A DNA stretch of 64,000 nt from Sphingomicrobium clamense (GCF_019264355.1 NZ_JAHVAH010000001.1:1224001-1288000), one strand, 5' to 3'; counted from the stretch's first letter, positions 1-8,152 are shown. Notes: generated from the letters alone by a model not told the origin. A program made the numbers and translations.

Positions 1-303
1 TTCCCGCCCAACCGCGGCGAGATGAAGCAGTCGATGGAAGCACTGATCCACCACTTCAAGCTCTACACCGAGGGCTATCATGTGCCCGCGGGCGAGGTGT
101 ATGTCGCGACCGAAAGCCCCAAGGGCGAATTCGGCGTCTATCTCGTCGCCGACGGCACCAACAAACCCTATCGCTGCAAGATCCGTCCCACGGCGTTTTC
201 GCACCTGCAGGCGATGGATTTCATGATGAAGGGCCACATGCTGGCCGACACGACGGCGGTGCTTTCCGCGATCGACGTCGTCTTTGGGGAGTGTGACCGC
301 TAA
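1..303 (+). CDS. nuoD: NADH-quinone oxidoreductase subunit D, C-terminal part
   Basis: The reading frame is open from base 1, so only the last 100 codons are present; the start lies before the window. The residues match the C-terminus of the 49-kDa subunit of complex I: the [16 protein letters not shown] stretch, [19 protein letters not shown], the [16 protein letters not shown] block and the final DVVFGECDR. NuoD is a peripheral-arm subunit that helps form the quinone site. Its TAA stop overlaps the ATG of nuoE by one base (TAATG), showing translational coupling within the nuo operon. Confidence 0.97.
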   Translation, partial: FPPNRGEMKQSMEALIHHFKLYTEGYHVPAGEVYVATESPKGEFGVYLVADGTNKPYRCKIRPTAFSHLQAMDFMMKGHMLADTTAVLSAIDVVFGECDR

Positions 304-968
304 TGGCCGGCCGTCATTTTGCCGCTGATACGCCCGAACTGCGCGCGCAGTGGTCGGACTTTGCCTGGGACGATGTCGCAGCTCCCGAGGCGAAGCGTAT
401 CCTCGCCAAATATCCCGAGGGTCGCCAGGCGTCGGCGTGCCTGCCTTTCCTCGATCTCGCCCAGCGGCAGGTCGGGCGGATGACCGAAACGCAGGGCTGG
501 CTGCCGATCCCGGTGATCGAGTTCGTCGCCGCCCAGCTCGACATGCCCGTCGTGCGCGTGATGGAAGTCGCGAGCTTCTACACGATGTACAATCTTGTGC
601 CGGTCGGGAAATATCACGTCCAGGTGTGCGGCACGACGCCGTGCATGCTGCGCGGCTCGGACGATGTCATGAAGGCCTGCAAGGCGAAGGGCATGGTCAA
701 GGGTCACACGACCGAGGACGGCCTCTTCACCCTGACCGAGGTCGAGTGCATGGGCGCCTGCGCCAACGCGCCGATGGTCCAGATCAACGATGACAATTAC
801 GAGGATCTCACCGAAGAGCGCACGCTCCAGATCCTCGACGCGCTCGCCGAAGGCAAGGAGCCGCCGGTCGGCCCGCAGACCGGTCGCCAGGCCAGCTGCC
901 CCGAAGGCGGCCCGACCAGCCTCAAGAAAATGGCCGAGCGCAATTACGACTATCGGGGACAGTGGTGA
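303..968 (+). CDS. nuoE: NADH-quinone oxidoreductase subunit E (24 kDa, [2Fe-2S])
   Basis: A 221-residue thioredoxin-fold subunit of the NADH-oxidising module of complex I. The four [2Fe-2S] ligands are visible as C109 and C114 (CGTTPC) and C149 and C153 (CMGAC). The helical bundle before it contains the LPFLDLAQRQVGRM region typical of NuoE. The protein has a C-terminal tail of roughly 50 residues beyond the ferredoxin fold (QTGRQASCPEGG and on), as is common in alphaproteobacterial forms and longer than the enterobacterial one. It works with NuoF to hold cluster N1a beside the FMN. The ATG overlaps the nuoD stop and the TGA overlaps the next gene. Confidence 0.97.
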   Translation: MAGRHFAADTPELRAQWSDFAWDDVAAPEAKRILAKYPEGRQASACLPFLDLAQRQVGRMTETQGWLPIPVIEFVAAQLDMPVVRVMEVASFYTMYNLVPVGKYHVQVCGTTPCMLRGSDDVMKACKAKGMVKGHTTEDGLFTLTEVECMGACANAPMVQINDDNYEDLTEERTLQILDALAEGKEPPVGPQTGRQASCPEGGPTSLKKMAERNYDYRGQW

Positions 969-1189
969 CCGAGAGCCGCCGGAAGGATTTTGCGCGCGAG
1001 CATCCGATCCTCAACGGATTGGTGTGGGGCGTGCTGTTCTTCCTCGTCATGAATTTCCTGCGCCCGCTGGTTGGCCGTCCTGTCGAAGGTGACGCGCAAT
1101 TGGCGCTCGGCGTCGGTGCGATCGTGGGCGGGTTCGTCTACGGCGTCGTCATGATGCTGCTGTCGAAACCTAAGGACGGAGACGCCTGA
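965..1189 (+). CDS. small two-helix membrane protein in the nuo operon, unknown function
   Basis: A 74-residue protein started at the GTG that overlaps the nuoE TGA (GTGA at 965-968); a second GTG three bases upstream (962) is equally possible. A basic N-terminus ([11 protein letters not shown]) leads into a hydrophobic helix (about residues 15-33). A short polar loop and a second glycine-rich helix (about 47-66) follow, with a KPKDGDA tail. I do not recognise a family. Tight overlaps on both sides mean it is translated with complex I genes, so a role in complex I assembly or an accessory subunit is plausible but only inferred from position. Confidence 0.75.
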   Translation: MTESRRKDFAREHPILNGLVWGVLFFLVMNFLRPLVGRPVEGDAQLALGVGAIVGGFVYGVVMMLLSKPKDGDA

Positions 1190-1335
1190 TGCACACGGTT
1201 ATCAAGGTCATCGTCGCCATTCTCGCGATTGTCATCGCCTGGAATATCTTCAAGAGCCTGCTGGGCCTCCTGCTCGGCGTGGCGCTTGCCGCCGGCCTCT
1301 ATGTCGGCGCGACCAAATTGCTGGAGAAGAAGTAA
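1189..1335 (+). CDS. 48-residue single-helix membrane peptide in the nuo operon
   Basis: ATG at 1189 overlaps the preceding TGA by one base (TGATG), and its TAA at 1333-1335 overlaps the nuoF ATG in the same way (TAATG). The predicted peptide begins [18 protein letters not shown] and ends KLLEKK. It is almost wholly hydrophobic, with one long or two short membrane helices and a Lys-rich end that would stay in the cytoplasm. The perfect coupling on both sides argues that it is translated. No family is recognised. It sits exactly between two NADH-module subunits, so an assembly or stability role for complex I is a positional inference. Confidence 0.7.
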   Translation: MHTVIKVIVAILAIVIAWNIFKSLLGLLLGVALAAGLYVGATKLLEKK

Positions 1336-2639
1336 TGGGCAGCACCACGCCCCTTGCCGACAAGGACCGCATCTTCACCAACGTCTACGGCTTCCAGGGC
1401 GCGGACCTGAAGTCGGCGCAGGCGCGCGGCGACTGGGACAAGACTGCCGACCTGATGAAGCTCGGCCAGGACACCATCATCGAGATGGTCAAGGATAGCG
1501 GCCTGCGCGGTCGCGGCGGCGCGGGCTTCCCGACCGGCATGAAGTGGGGCTTCATGCCCAAGGAACCGACGCCCGGCCGTCCCAACTTCCTCGTCATCAA
1601 CGCCGACGAATCCGAACCCGGGTCCTGCAAGGACCGCGAGATCATTCGCCACGACCCGCAAAAGCTGGTCGAGGGCGCTTTGCTCTCCGCCTTCGCGATG
1701 CGCGCGCGTGCGGCCTACATCTACATCCGCGGCGAATTCATCCGCGAGGCGCAGGTGCTCGAAGACGCCGTCGCCGAAGCATACGCCGCCGGCCTGCTCG
1801 GCAAGAATGCCGCGGGCTCGGGCTACGACTTCGACCTGTTTGTTCACCGCGGGGCAGGGGCCTATATTTGCGGCGAAGAGACCGCGATGCTCGAAAGCCT
1901 CGAGGGCAAGAAGGGGCAACCGCGCCTCAAGCCTCCTTTCCCGGCGGGCGCAGGTCTCTACGGCTGCCCCACCACCGTCAACAACGTGGAATCGATCGCG
2001 GTCGTCCCGACGATCCTTCGCCGCGGCGCCGAATGGTTCAAGAGCTTCGGCCGCGAAGGCAATGCTGGCACCAAGCTGTTCCAGATCTCGGGCCACGTGA
2101 ACAAGCCGTGCGTCGTCGAGGAATCGATGAGCATCAGCTTCCGCGAACTGATCGACCTCCACGCCGGCGGCCTCAAGGGCGGGTGGGACAATCTCCTCGC
2201 TGTCATCCCGGGCGGCTCGTCGGTCCCGCTGGTCCCGGCCGAGCAGATCATGGACGCGCCGATGGATTTCGACGGGCTCAAGGAGCTGGGCTCGGGCCTC
2301 GGCACCGCTGCCGTCATCGTCATGGACAAGTCGACCGACATCGTTCGTGCCATTTCGCGCATCAGCTACTTCTACAAGCACGAGAGCTGCGGCCAGTGCA
2401 CGCCGTGCCGCGAAGGCACGGGCTGGATGTGGCGCACCATGGAAAAGCTGCGCACCGGCGACGTCGATGCCGGCACGATCGACCGCCTGTTTGACGTCAC
2501 CAAGCAGGTCGAAGGCCACACCATCTGCGCGCTCGGCGACGCGGCGGCCTGGCCGATCCAGGGCCTCATCCGCCACTTCCGCCCGGAACTCGAGCGCCGC
2601 ATCGCCGAAAATGGCGGCCAGCTCGAAGCCGCTGAATAG
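1335..2639 (+). CDS. nuoF: NADH-quinone oxidoreductase subunit F (51 kDa, FMN/NADH-binding)
   Basis: 434 residues, full length. The protein oxidises NADH and passes electrons through FMN to cluster N3. The glycine-rich NADH motif [14 protein letters not shown] is at about residues 58-71. The FMN region [19 protein letters not shown] is near 173-191. The [4Fe-4S] N3 ligands are C352, C355, C358 (SCGQCTPC) and C398 (HTICALGD). The start is fixed by the TAATG overlap with the preceding small gene. Unlike most nuo operons, the next gene is not nuoG: four exported proteins intervene. Confidence 0.98.
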   Translation: MGSTTPLADKDRIFTNVYGFQGADLKSAQARGDWDKTADLMKLGQDTIIEMVKDSGLRGRGGAGFPTGMKWGFMPKEPTPGRPNFLVINADESEPGSCKDREIIRHDPQKLVEGALLSAFAMRARAAYIYIRGEFIREAQVLEDAVAEAYAAGLLGKNAAGSGYDFDLFVHRGAGAYICGEETAMLESLEGKKGQPRLKPPFPAGAGLYGCPTTVNNVESIAVVPTILRRGAEWFKSFGREGNAGTKLFQISGHVNKPCVVEESMSISFRELIDLHAGGLKGGWDNLLAVIPGGSSVPLVPAEQIMDAPMDFDGLKELGSGLGTAAVIVMDKSTDIVRAISRISYFYKHESCGQCTPCREGTGWMWRTMEKLRTGDVDAGTIDRLFDVTKQVEGHTICALGDAAAWPIQGLIRHFRPELERRIAENGGQLEAAE

Positions 2640-2651
2640 CTTCAGCTTGTA

Positions 2652-2704
2652 AACCCCCGTCGTCATTGGCTAAGCCGATGACGAATTTGAACAATCCGGG
2701 GGTT
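2652..2704 (+). promoter_or_regulatory. nested stem-loop covering the ribosome binding site of the first nuoF–nuoG insert gene
   Basis: Between the nuoF stop (2639) and the next ATG (2708) lie two nested inverted repeats. The outer arms are AACCCCCG (2652-2659) and CGGGGGTT (2697-2704). The inner arms are CGTCATTGGCT (2661-2671) and AGCCGATGACG (2673-2683), complementary apart from one wobble-type position. The outer right arm contains the GGGGG Shine-Dalgarno sequence of the downstream gene, so folding would hide it. A ribosome ending nuoF could open the outer stem. Regulation is an inference; the base complementarity is directly visible. Confidence 0.55.
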
Positions 2705-2707
2705 GGT

Positions 2708-3349
2708 ATGCGTATTTTTCTGGCAGCGATGATGGGTGCGGCGAGCCTGGCGGCAGCGCCGATGGCGTTCGCCCAAGGTCAGGAGGCGGTGGCTTCCAAA
2801 TCGAGCGTGCGCGGGGTGCAGGCGTTGCAGCAGGTCGGCCATTGCCTCGCGAACGATCGCGAGGCGCTCGGCCACGAACTCGTCACGATCGATTATCGCA
2901 GCGATCGCTATAAGGTGGTCGCCGAGCGGCTCGGCGAATATGCCCCGCACTGCAACGAATTCCGCCGCGGCCTGCGTACCTCGGGACTGATCTTCGCCGG
3001 TACCATCGTCGAGGGTCTGCTGCTCAAGCATGCGTTGCTCGACGACCTTGCGGCCCACACCGCTTACGACCCCGACATGCCGCCGGTCGAGGCGCGCAGC
3101 GGCGAAGACGTCATGGCCTATTGCGTGGTTCGCAAGGCGCCCGTCGAAGTCTCCGACCTCCTCCGCACGACCATGACGAGTGACGAGGAGATGACAGCCT
3201 TGAAGGCGCTCGCGGGCGTACTCCCGACCTGCGTTCCCGAAGGTCAGCAGCCCAAGTTCACCCGCGAAGCGTTGCGCGCCATCATCGCGCTCTCCGCCTA
3301 TCGCCTCTACGCGCATAATCTCGACCACCGGGCCGACAACCCGCAATAA
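2708..3349 (+). CDS. exported double-module Cys protein, copy 1 of 4
   Basis: 213 residues from the ATG at 2708, which follows a CCGGGGG ribosome site and gives a clean signal peptide (MRIFLAAMMGAASLAAAPMA, then FAQ). An in-frame ATG at 2666 would bury the signal and is not chosen. The mature protein has two Cys pairs. C-x35-C runs from HCLAND to PHCNEF, and a second C-x35-C runs from YCVVRK to PTCVPE. Each is followed by a helix resembling those in the three downstream genes (AIIALSAYRLYAHNL). This is the most diverged member of the tandem family. It is probably periplasmic with two intramolecular disulfides. Function is unknown; no named domain is recognised. Confidence 0.85.
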   Translation: MRIFLAAMMGAASLAAAPMAFAQGQEAVASKSSVRGVQALQQVGHCLANDREALGHELVTIDYRSDRYKVVAERLGEYAPHCNEFRRGLRTSGLIFAGTIVEGLLLKHALLDDLAAHTAYDPDMPPVEARSGEDVMAYCVVRKAPVEVSDLLRTTMTSDEEMTALKALAGVLPTCVPEGQQPKFTREALRAIIALSAYRLYAHNLDHRADNPQ

Positions 3350-3407
3350 AATTAAACAGTTGATCAAAAAAGTCGTGCATTCGGGTTTCGTTGGCGTTAT
3401 GACTGGC

Positions 3408-3431
3408 GCATCACGACGGGGCGCGTGATGC
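3408..3431 (+). repeat. perfect 8-bp inverted repeat before insert gene 2
   Basis: GCATCACG (3408-3415) and CGTGATGC (3424-3431) form a perfect stem with an 8-nt GC-rich loop. It lies 31 bp before the ATG of the second paralogue in the 113-bp gap. No T-run follows, so it is not a classical terminator. It could be an RNA-stability hairpin or an operator. Confidence 0.5.
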
Positions 3432-3462
3432 TTGCGCGCCTCTCGCCTGAGGGAGCGCAACC

Positions 3463-4260
3463 ATGTCGATCCTCGACTTCAAGACTTTCATCCTCGTTGG
3501 CGCGGGCGTCGTCTTCGGCGCGAGCCCCGCTATGGCGCAGCATGCCACGTCGCCCGCGCCGACCTCCCCGACTGAGAATCTCCACCGCGGGTATGACCAG
3601 CGGCAGACGACATTCTCTGCGCAGCGGTTCGGCCGCAGGACATCGGGGGAAGACTTGCGGCGCATGCTTTTTTCCGAAGAAGCGATCATCGACGCCAACA
3701 TGATTACGCCGTCGCTCGATGCCGACATCTATCGCTATGCGCGCGAAATGGGCGATTGCCTGATTGAGTCGATGGGCGACGAGGTCGAGCGCATACTCGG
3801 GCGCGCCTATACGGACGAGGATGGCACCATCCGTATCGAGGCAGGTGACGTCGAGTTGCGGACCGCCTGCATCATGCAGCGCGGCCACCTCGTCCCGCGC
3901 GAAACGTTGAACGCCGCGTTGGCCGAGGCATTCATCGCCCGCGCCGAGGCGACATTTGAGGACCGTGCCATGTCCGTCGACGTCAACGAGGCCGAAGATT
4001 TCACCGGCCTCGTGCCGGGCGCCGCGCATGACTTCACGATGGTCGGGCGCTGCGCTGCGGTCTATTCGCCCGGCCTCGTTCAGGACGTGCTCGCCACCGA
4101 GCCCGGATCGAGCGACGAACGCGATGCTCTCAACCGTCTCTACGCCGCAACACCCGAGTGCGGACTGGCCAAGTCGCCGCGCAAGGTCCCGACCAGCTAT
4201 CAGCGCAGCGTTTTCGCGACCGGTCTTTACCACTGGTGGCGCCGCGGCCGCGCGGGGTAG
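3463..4260 (+). CDS. exported double-module Cys protein, copy 2 of 4
   Basis: 265 residues with a GAGGGAG ribosome site. The N-terminus is a signal peptide ending at AMAQ (about residue 25). A low-complexity TSPAPTSP linker follows, then two repeats of one module. Module 1 runs from GDCLIES to RTACIMQ (C-x36-C) and ends in LNAALAEAFIARA. Module 2 runs from GRCAAVYSPGL to TPECGL (C-x35-C) and ends in YQRSVFATGLYHWW. The second module is nearly identical in key positions to copies 3 and 4 (GRCA-x-x-x-SPG, EPGS, ALN-x-LY, TPECGL). It is likely a periplasmic disulfide-bonded protein of unknown role; its location inside the nuo operon suggests co-expression with complex I. Confidence 0.88.
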   Translation: MSILDFKTFILVGAGVVFGASPAMAQHATSPAPTSPTENLHRGYDQRQTTFSAQRFGRRTSGEDLRRMLFSEEAIIDANMITPSLDADIYRYAREMGDCLIESMGDEVERILGRAYTDEDGTIRIEAGDVELRTACIMQRGHLVPRETLNAALAEAFIARAEATFEDRAMSVDVNEAEDFTGLVPGAAHDFTMVGRCAAVYSPGLVQDVLATEPGSSDERDALNRLYAATPECGLAKSPRKVPTSYQRSVFATGLYHWWRRGRAG

Positions 4261-4261
4261 T

Positions 4262-4355
4262 CCTTCGCGCTAGGCTTCAAAACGAGCCTTTTCGACGAAG
4301 GGGCAGACGGCGGCTTGCAACGCGACACTCTCAAGCGCACAATCGTGCGGTCTTG
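4262..4355 (+). repeat. two stem-loops between insert genes 2 and 3
   Basis: First structure: outer arms CCTTCG (4262-4267) and CGAAGG (4296-4301), with inner arms AGGCT (4272-4276) and AGCCT (4285-4289) followed by TTTT. The inner part resembles a weak intrinsic terminator. Second structure: CAAGCGCAC (4332-4340) pairs with GTGCG and CTTG (4345-4349, 4352-4355) around an AATC loop, with a 2-nt bulge, just before the GAGGGAAG ribosome site of copy 3. Both could act in attenuation or segmental mRNA stability. Confidence 0.45.
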
Positions 4356-4372
4356 TAGAAGAGGGAAGTCGC

Positions 4373-5110
4373 ATGACCAAGTTCACGTCCGCCACCGGCG
4401 CAGCGCTGCTGCTGTGCGCCGCCGCCCAGCCCGCCATGGCGCAGGATGCGTCACCGCCACCGCCGCCTCCGCCCCCCGTCGCCGGCTCGGGCCTGACGCA
4501 GAGCGGCAATGACGACACGTCGCTCCGTTTTGAGCGCGAGTGGTCGATCCGCGAAATGCTGGCGTCCCCCGAATCCTACACGCGCGCGCATCGCCTCGCG
4601 TCCGGCGTATCGCGCTGTGTGGTCGAGCGGGCAGGCGCCGAAGCCGGTTCGTACCTCGGTGGCCCGATGACCGGCGACGAAGGATTCGAAGCGCTTACCG
4701 AGGCGCTGACCAAGGATCACCGCCGCTGCATCCAATCCGATGCACAGGGCATCCCCATGACGATCGTTAACGCGGCGCTTGCCGAACAGGTCATCCTCGC
4801 GGCCGGCCCGGAGCTGGAACCGCGCGCCATGAGCCTCAATCAGGACGAGGCCGACGCTTTCACCACGATGGGCCCCAACGTGAAGGTGAATTTCGATATC
4901 ATCGGTCGCTGTGCAGCAGTCTATTCTCCAGGCCTTACCTACGAGGTGCTGAAGACCGAGCCGGGCTCCGACGAAGAATTGTCGGCGCTGAATAAGCTCT
5001 ACACCAACACGCCCGAATGCGGCCTTCGCGAGTCGCCCGATGGCGCGCCCACGGGGTATCAGCGCGGCGTGCTCGCGGCGGGCCTCTACCACTGGATCAA
5101 CCGCGGCTGA
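4373..5110 (+). CDS. exported double-module Cys protein, copy 3 of 4
   Basis: 245 residues. The signal peptide ends at AMAQ (about residue 23). It is followed by a run of nine prolines that probably spaces the folded part from the membrane or export machinery. Module 1 has SRCVVERAG to RRCIQSD (C-x36-C) and then VNAALAEQVILAA. Module 2 has GRCAAVYSPGL to PECGLRE (C-x35-C) and then YQRGVLAAGLYHW. It is clearly a paralogue of the gene before it, in the same order and orientation. No catalytic motif is visible. It may bind partners through the helical modules, which recall small helical-repeat folds, but that is speculation. Confidence 0.88.
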   Translation: MTKFTSATGAALLLCAAAQPAMAQDASPPPPPPPPVAGSGLTQSGNDDTSLRFEREWSIREMLASPESYTRAHRLASGVSRCVVERAGAEAGSYLGGPMTGDEGFEALTEALTKDHRRCIQSDAQGIPMTIVNAALAEQVILAAGPELEPRAMSLNQDEADAFTTMGPNVKVNFDIIGRCAAVYSPGLTYEVLKTEPGSDEELSALNKLYTNTPECGLRESPDGAPTGYQRGVLAAGLYHWINRG

Positions 5111-5138
5111 CGCGGGCGAATAGAAAGACCAGAACGAC

Positions 5139-6017
5139 ATGATTGTGACGTATCGCGTGAAGTCCGCTCTTCTCGCGGCGGGAGCCGCTTTTCTTGCCTT
5201 CCCCGGCGCCGCCGAGGCGCAGGACCAGGGCCGACCGCAACAGGACGAGGATGATCGCGCGATCGTCGTGGAGGGCGAACGCGAGGAGGTCGAGGAACGT
5301 CGCCCCGTCCGCCAGTACAAGGGACGCCGATCGGTCGACCAATATGGCGTCCAGACGGGCGGCGAGGGGCTGAACGGCGAACTCAACGTCGATTGGCAGC
5401 TGATCGGGATGCTCCGCCAGCTCGAAACCAACTCGTTAATGTCTCGCTACGGCCATGCGGGTTTCATGGCCTATTGCGTCATCACCTCGGTCGGCAACGG
5501 CGCGGCAGCCTATGTCGATACGTCGAGCGAACCTGATTACCAGGAATTGCTGCGCGCCTATCGCTACAAGCATATGCAGTGCGCCAATGCCGCCGAGCGC
5601 GCCGCGCCCGCCATGCTGGTCAACGCCGCGATCGCCGAAATGCTGGTCGTCCGCAATGTCGCGCCGCCGCCGTTGCGCGCGAAGAAGGACGAGATCGACA
5701 TGGTCAAGGCGTCGGTCTTCCTGCGCGGTCCCGAGGGCGACAGCAACATCGCGACAGTGGGTCGCTGCGCCACGATTTTCTCGCCCGGCTACGCCTATGA
5801 CGTGCTCTACACCGAGCCGGGCAGCGATGAAGAGGAAGAGGCGCTCAACGACCTCTATGCAAACACGCCCGAATGCGGTTTGAGCGAGGCGCCCGACGGC
5901 CTCGATACCATCTTCCAGCGCACCGCGCTGGCAATGGGGCTCTTCAAGTGGCGCGGGATCAGCCCCGAGACCGTCCCGGACGAGGGGCCGACGCTCAAGG
6001 GCCTGTCGGACCGCTAG
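5139..6017 (+). CDS. exported double-module Cys protein, copy 4 of 4
   Basis: 292 residues. The signal peptide ends around AEAQ (about residue 28). A highly charged linker (DEDDRAIVVEGEREEVEERR) precedes the modules. Module 1 has AYCVITSVG to MQCANAA (C-x34-C) and LVNAAIAEMLVVR. Module 2 has GRCATIFSPGY to PECGLSE (C-x35-C) and FQRTALAMGLFKW. A C-terminal tail of about 20 residues is absent from copies 2 and 3. It is only 28 bp from copy 3, so the two are surely co-transcribed. Acidic-linker and length differences suggest the copies have diverged in role and are not recent duplicates. Confidence 0.88.
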   Translation: MIVTYRVKSALLAAGAAFLAFPGAAEAQDQGRPQQDEDDRAIVVEGEREEVEERRPVRQYKGRRSVDQYGVQTGGEGLNGELNVDWQLIGMLRQLETNSLMSRYGHAGFMAYCVITSVGNGAAAYVDTSSEPDYQELLRAYRYKHMQCANAAERAAPAMLVNAAIAEMLVVRNVAPPPLRAKKDEIDMVKASVFLRGPEGDSNIATVGRCATIFSPGYAYDVLYTEPGSDEEEEALNDLYANTPECGLSEAPDGLDTIFQRTALAMGLFKWRGISPETVPDEGPTLKGLSDR

Positions 6018-6058
6018 GCAAAAAAACCGGCGATTCCTCACGCTGACGGGTTGCACTT

Positions 6059-6097
6059 CCACGCACGCTTGGCCAAAGAGGCGCCAACCGTGCGTGG
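6059..6097 (+). promoter_or_regulatory. 15-bp hairpin upstream of nuoG
   Basis: CCACGCACGCTTGGC (6059-6073) pairs with GCCAACCGTGCGTGG (6083-6097) with one mismatch around a 9-nt loop, ending 39 bp before the nuoG ATG. It is the strongest inverted repeat in the operon. No U-tract follows directly, so full termination is unlikely. It may mark an mRNA processing or stability boundary between the inserted genes and nuoG. Confidence 0.55.
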
Positions 6098-6136
6098 GGG
6101 TCCTCACGCGCTTCGTTTTGGCTAACCGGATTGCAC

Positions 6137-8152
6137 ATGCCCACAGTCACCGTCGACGGCGTTGAAATCGAGGTTCCGGACGGCGCGACCGTCCTCCAGG
6201 CCTGCGAGCTGGCAGGCAAGGAAATTCCGCGTTTCTGCTATCACGAGCGCCTCAGCATCGCGGGCAATTGCCGCATGTGCCTGGTCGAGGTGAAGCCCGG
6301 GCCGCCCAAGCCGCAGGCAAGCTGCGCGCTACCCGCTGCCGACAATCAGGAAATCCGTACCGACACGCCGATGGTCAAGAAGGCGCGCGAAGGGGTGATG
6401 GAGTTCCTCCTCATCAACCATCCGCTCGATTGCCCGATCTGCGACCAGGGCGGCGAATGCGACCTTCAGGACCAGGCGATGGCCTACGGGCGCGGTTTCT
6501 CGCGTTTCGACGAGAATAAGCGCGCGGTCGAAGACAAATACATGGGTCCGATCGTCAAGACGGCGATGACCCGCTGCATCCAGTGCACCCGCTGTGTGCG
6601 CTTTGCCGAGGAAGTGGCGGGCACGCCCGAACTCGGCATGTATTATCGCGGCGAAGACGCGCAGATCACGACCTATCTCGAAAAGGCCGTGTCGAGCGAA
6701 TTGTCGGGCAACCTCGTCGACCTGTGCCCGGTCGGTGCGCTGCTGTCGAAGCCGACGGCGTTCGAGGCGCGGCCCTGGGAGCTCAAGAAGGTCCCGGCCA
6801 TCGACGTAATGGACGCGGTCGGCACCAACATCCGCCTCGACGTGCGCGGACGCCAGGTGCTGCGCGTGCTTCCGCGCATCAACGACGACGTCAACGAGGA
6901 ATGGGCGCACGACAAGACGCGTCACCATGTCGACGCGCTGGTGCGTGGTCGCCTCGACCGCCCGTGGATCCGCAAGAACGGCAAGCTGGCCGAAGCCAGC
7001 TGGGAAGACGCGCTCAAGCTCTTCGCCAAGAAGCTCGACGAAGCCAAGTCGAAGGTCGCAGGCATCGCCGGCGATCTCGTCGATGCCGAGACGATGTATG
7101 CCGCCAAGGCGCTGCTTAGCGCCCAGAAGGGCAAGCATTTCGAAGGGCGCCAGACCGGGCTCGACTATGATGTCTCGAACCTTGCCGCGGTGCGCTTCAA
7201 CACGCCGCTCGCCGACATCGAGAATGCCGACGCGATTTTCCTCGCCGGCACCAACGTCCGTTGGGAAGCCCCGCTGGTCAACACACGCATCCGCAAGGCC
7301 GTGCGCCGCGGCGCCAGGGTGTTCGCGGTTGGGCCGCAGGTCGACCTGACCTATCCGGTCGAATGGCTGGGCGACGACCTGTCGCAGCTCGGCAAGCTGC
7401 CCTCGGCTGTCACTGACGCGTTCAGGGATGCCGAGAAGCCCGTGTTCATCGCCGGTCCGGGTTTGCTGGCCGCGGGCGGGCAGGGTGACGCGCAGGCCGC
7501 CGCGCATGCGCTGGGCGTCATCAAGGATGGCTGGAACGGCTACAACGTCCTCCACACCGCCGCCTCGCGCATGGCGGGCCTGATCCTCGGCTATTCCAGC
7601 GACGGCGGCATCCGCGCGATCGCGGCCGCCAAGCCCAAGCTGGTGCTGATGCTCGGCGCCGACGAGATGGCGGACGACGCCTTCGCGTCGGCCTTCAAGG
7701 TCTATGTCGGCCATCACGGCGACAAGGGCGCCAAGCAGGCCGACCTGATCCTTCCGGGCGCTGCTTACAGCGAAAAGCACGGCACCTACGTCAATATCGA
7801 GGGCCGGGTGCAGCGCGGCGAACGCGCGACCTTCCCGCCTGGCGATGCCCGCGAAGACTGGACGATCTTCCGTGCTGTCTCAGATATGCTCGGTAAGCCA
7901 TTGAAATTCGATCGTTTCGACCAGCTGCGTGCGGCGATGGTCGCCGACCATCCCGAACTGGGCATCGATGACGGCACCGTAATCGACATGCCGTTCGGTT
8001 CGCCCGAACTGGCGGTGAAGGGAAGCGGCAAGTTAGGCTATCCGATCGCCGACTTCTACCTCACCAACGCCATCACCCGTCACAGCCCGACCATGCACCG
8101 TTGCTCGAGCGAACTGGTCCACGGCGAGGCCTTCGAGGAGGCGGCCGAATGA
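6137..8152 (+). CDS. nuoG: NADH-quinone oxidoreductase subunit G (75 kDa, Fe-S)
   Basis: 671 residues from ATG 6137 (a TTG two codons upstream is possible but unneeded). N-terminal ferredoxin domain [2Fe-2S] ligands are C34, C45, C48 and C63. H95, C99, C102 and C108 (the [14 protein letters not shown] block) hold the His-ligated [4Fe-4S] cluster. C147, C150, C153 and C197 hold the next [4Fe-4S] cluster. The remainder is the molybdopterin-oxidoreductase-like domain, which lacks cofactor function in complex I. The length is typical for alphaproteobacteria. The stop overlaps nuoH (ATGA). The protein carries electrons from NuoE/F toward NuoI. Confidence 0.98.
   Translation: MPTVTVDGVEIEVPDGATVLQACELAGKEIPRFCYHERLSIAGNCRMCLVEVKPGPPKPQASCALPAADNQEIRTDTPMVKKAREGVMEFLLINHPLDCPICDQGGECDLQDQAMAYGRGFSRFDENKRAVEDKYMGPIVKTAMTRCIQCTRCVRFAEEVAGTPELGMYYRGEDAQITTYLEKAVSSELSGNLVDLCPVGALLSKPTAFEARPWELKKVPAIDVMDAVGTNIRLDVRGRQVLRVLPRINDDVNEEWAHDKTRHHVDALVRGRLDRPWIRKNGKLAEASWEDALKLFAKKLDEAKSKVAGIAGDLVDAETMYAAKALLSAQKGKHFEGRQTGLDYDVSNLAAVRFNTPLADIENADAIFLAGTNVRWEAPLVNTRIRKAVRRGARVFAVGPQVDLTYPVEWLGDDLSQLGKLPSAVTDAFRDAEKPVFIAGPGLLAAGGQGDAQAAAHALGVIKDGWNGYNVLHTAASRMAGLILGYSSDGGIRAIAAAKPKLVLMLGADEMADDAFASAFKVYVGHHGDKGAKQADLILPGAAYSEKHGTYVNIEGRVQRGERATFPPGDAREDWTIFRAVSDMLGKPLKFDRFDQLRAAMVADHPELGIDDGTVIDMPFGSPELAVKGSGKLGYPIADFYLTNAITRHSPTMHRCSSELVHGEAFEEAAE

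Noticed and set aside
1299..2666. Minus-strand frame opposite nuoF
   Set aside because: It is a shadow of nuoF in a GC-rich genome, with no domain or ribosome site and a biased D/A/R composition.
4450..4480. Run of CCG/CCC-type codons, possible simple-sequence repeat or slippage site
   Set aside because: It encodes a nine-proline linker and the frame is intact on both sides; no out-of-frame restart is seen.
2640..6136. Transposon or integron origin for the nuoF–nuoG insert
   Set aside because: No transposase, integrase, terminal inverted repeats of matching sequence or target duplication is seen; base and codon use look like the neighbours. The inverted repeats differ from one another, so they are not mobile-element ends.
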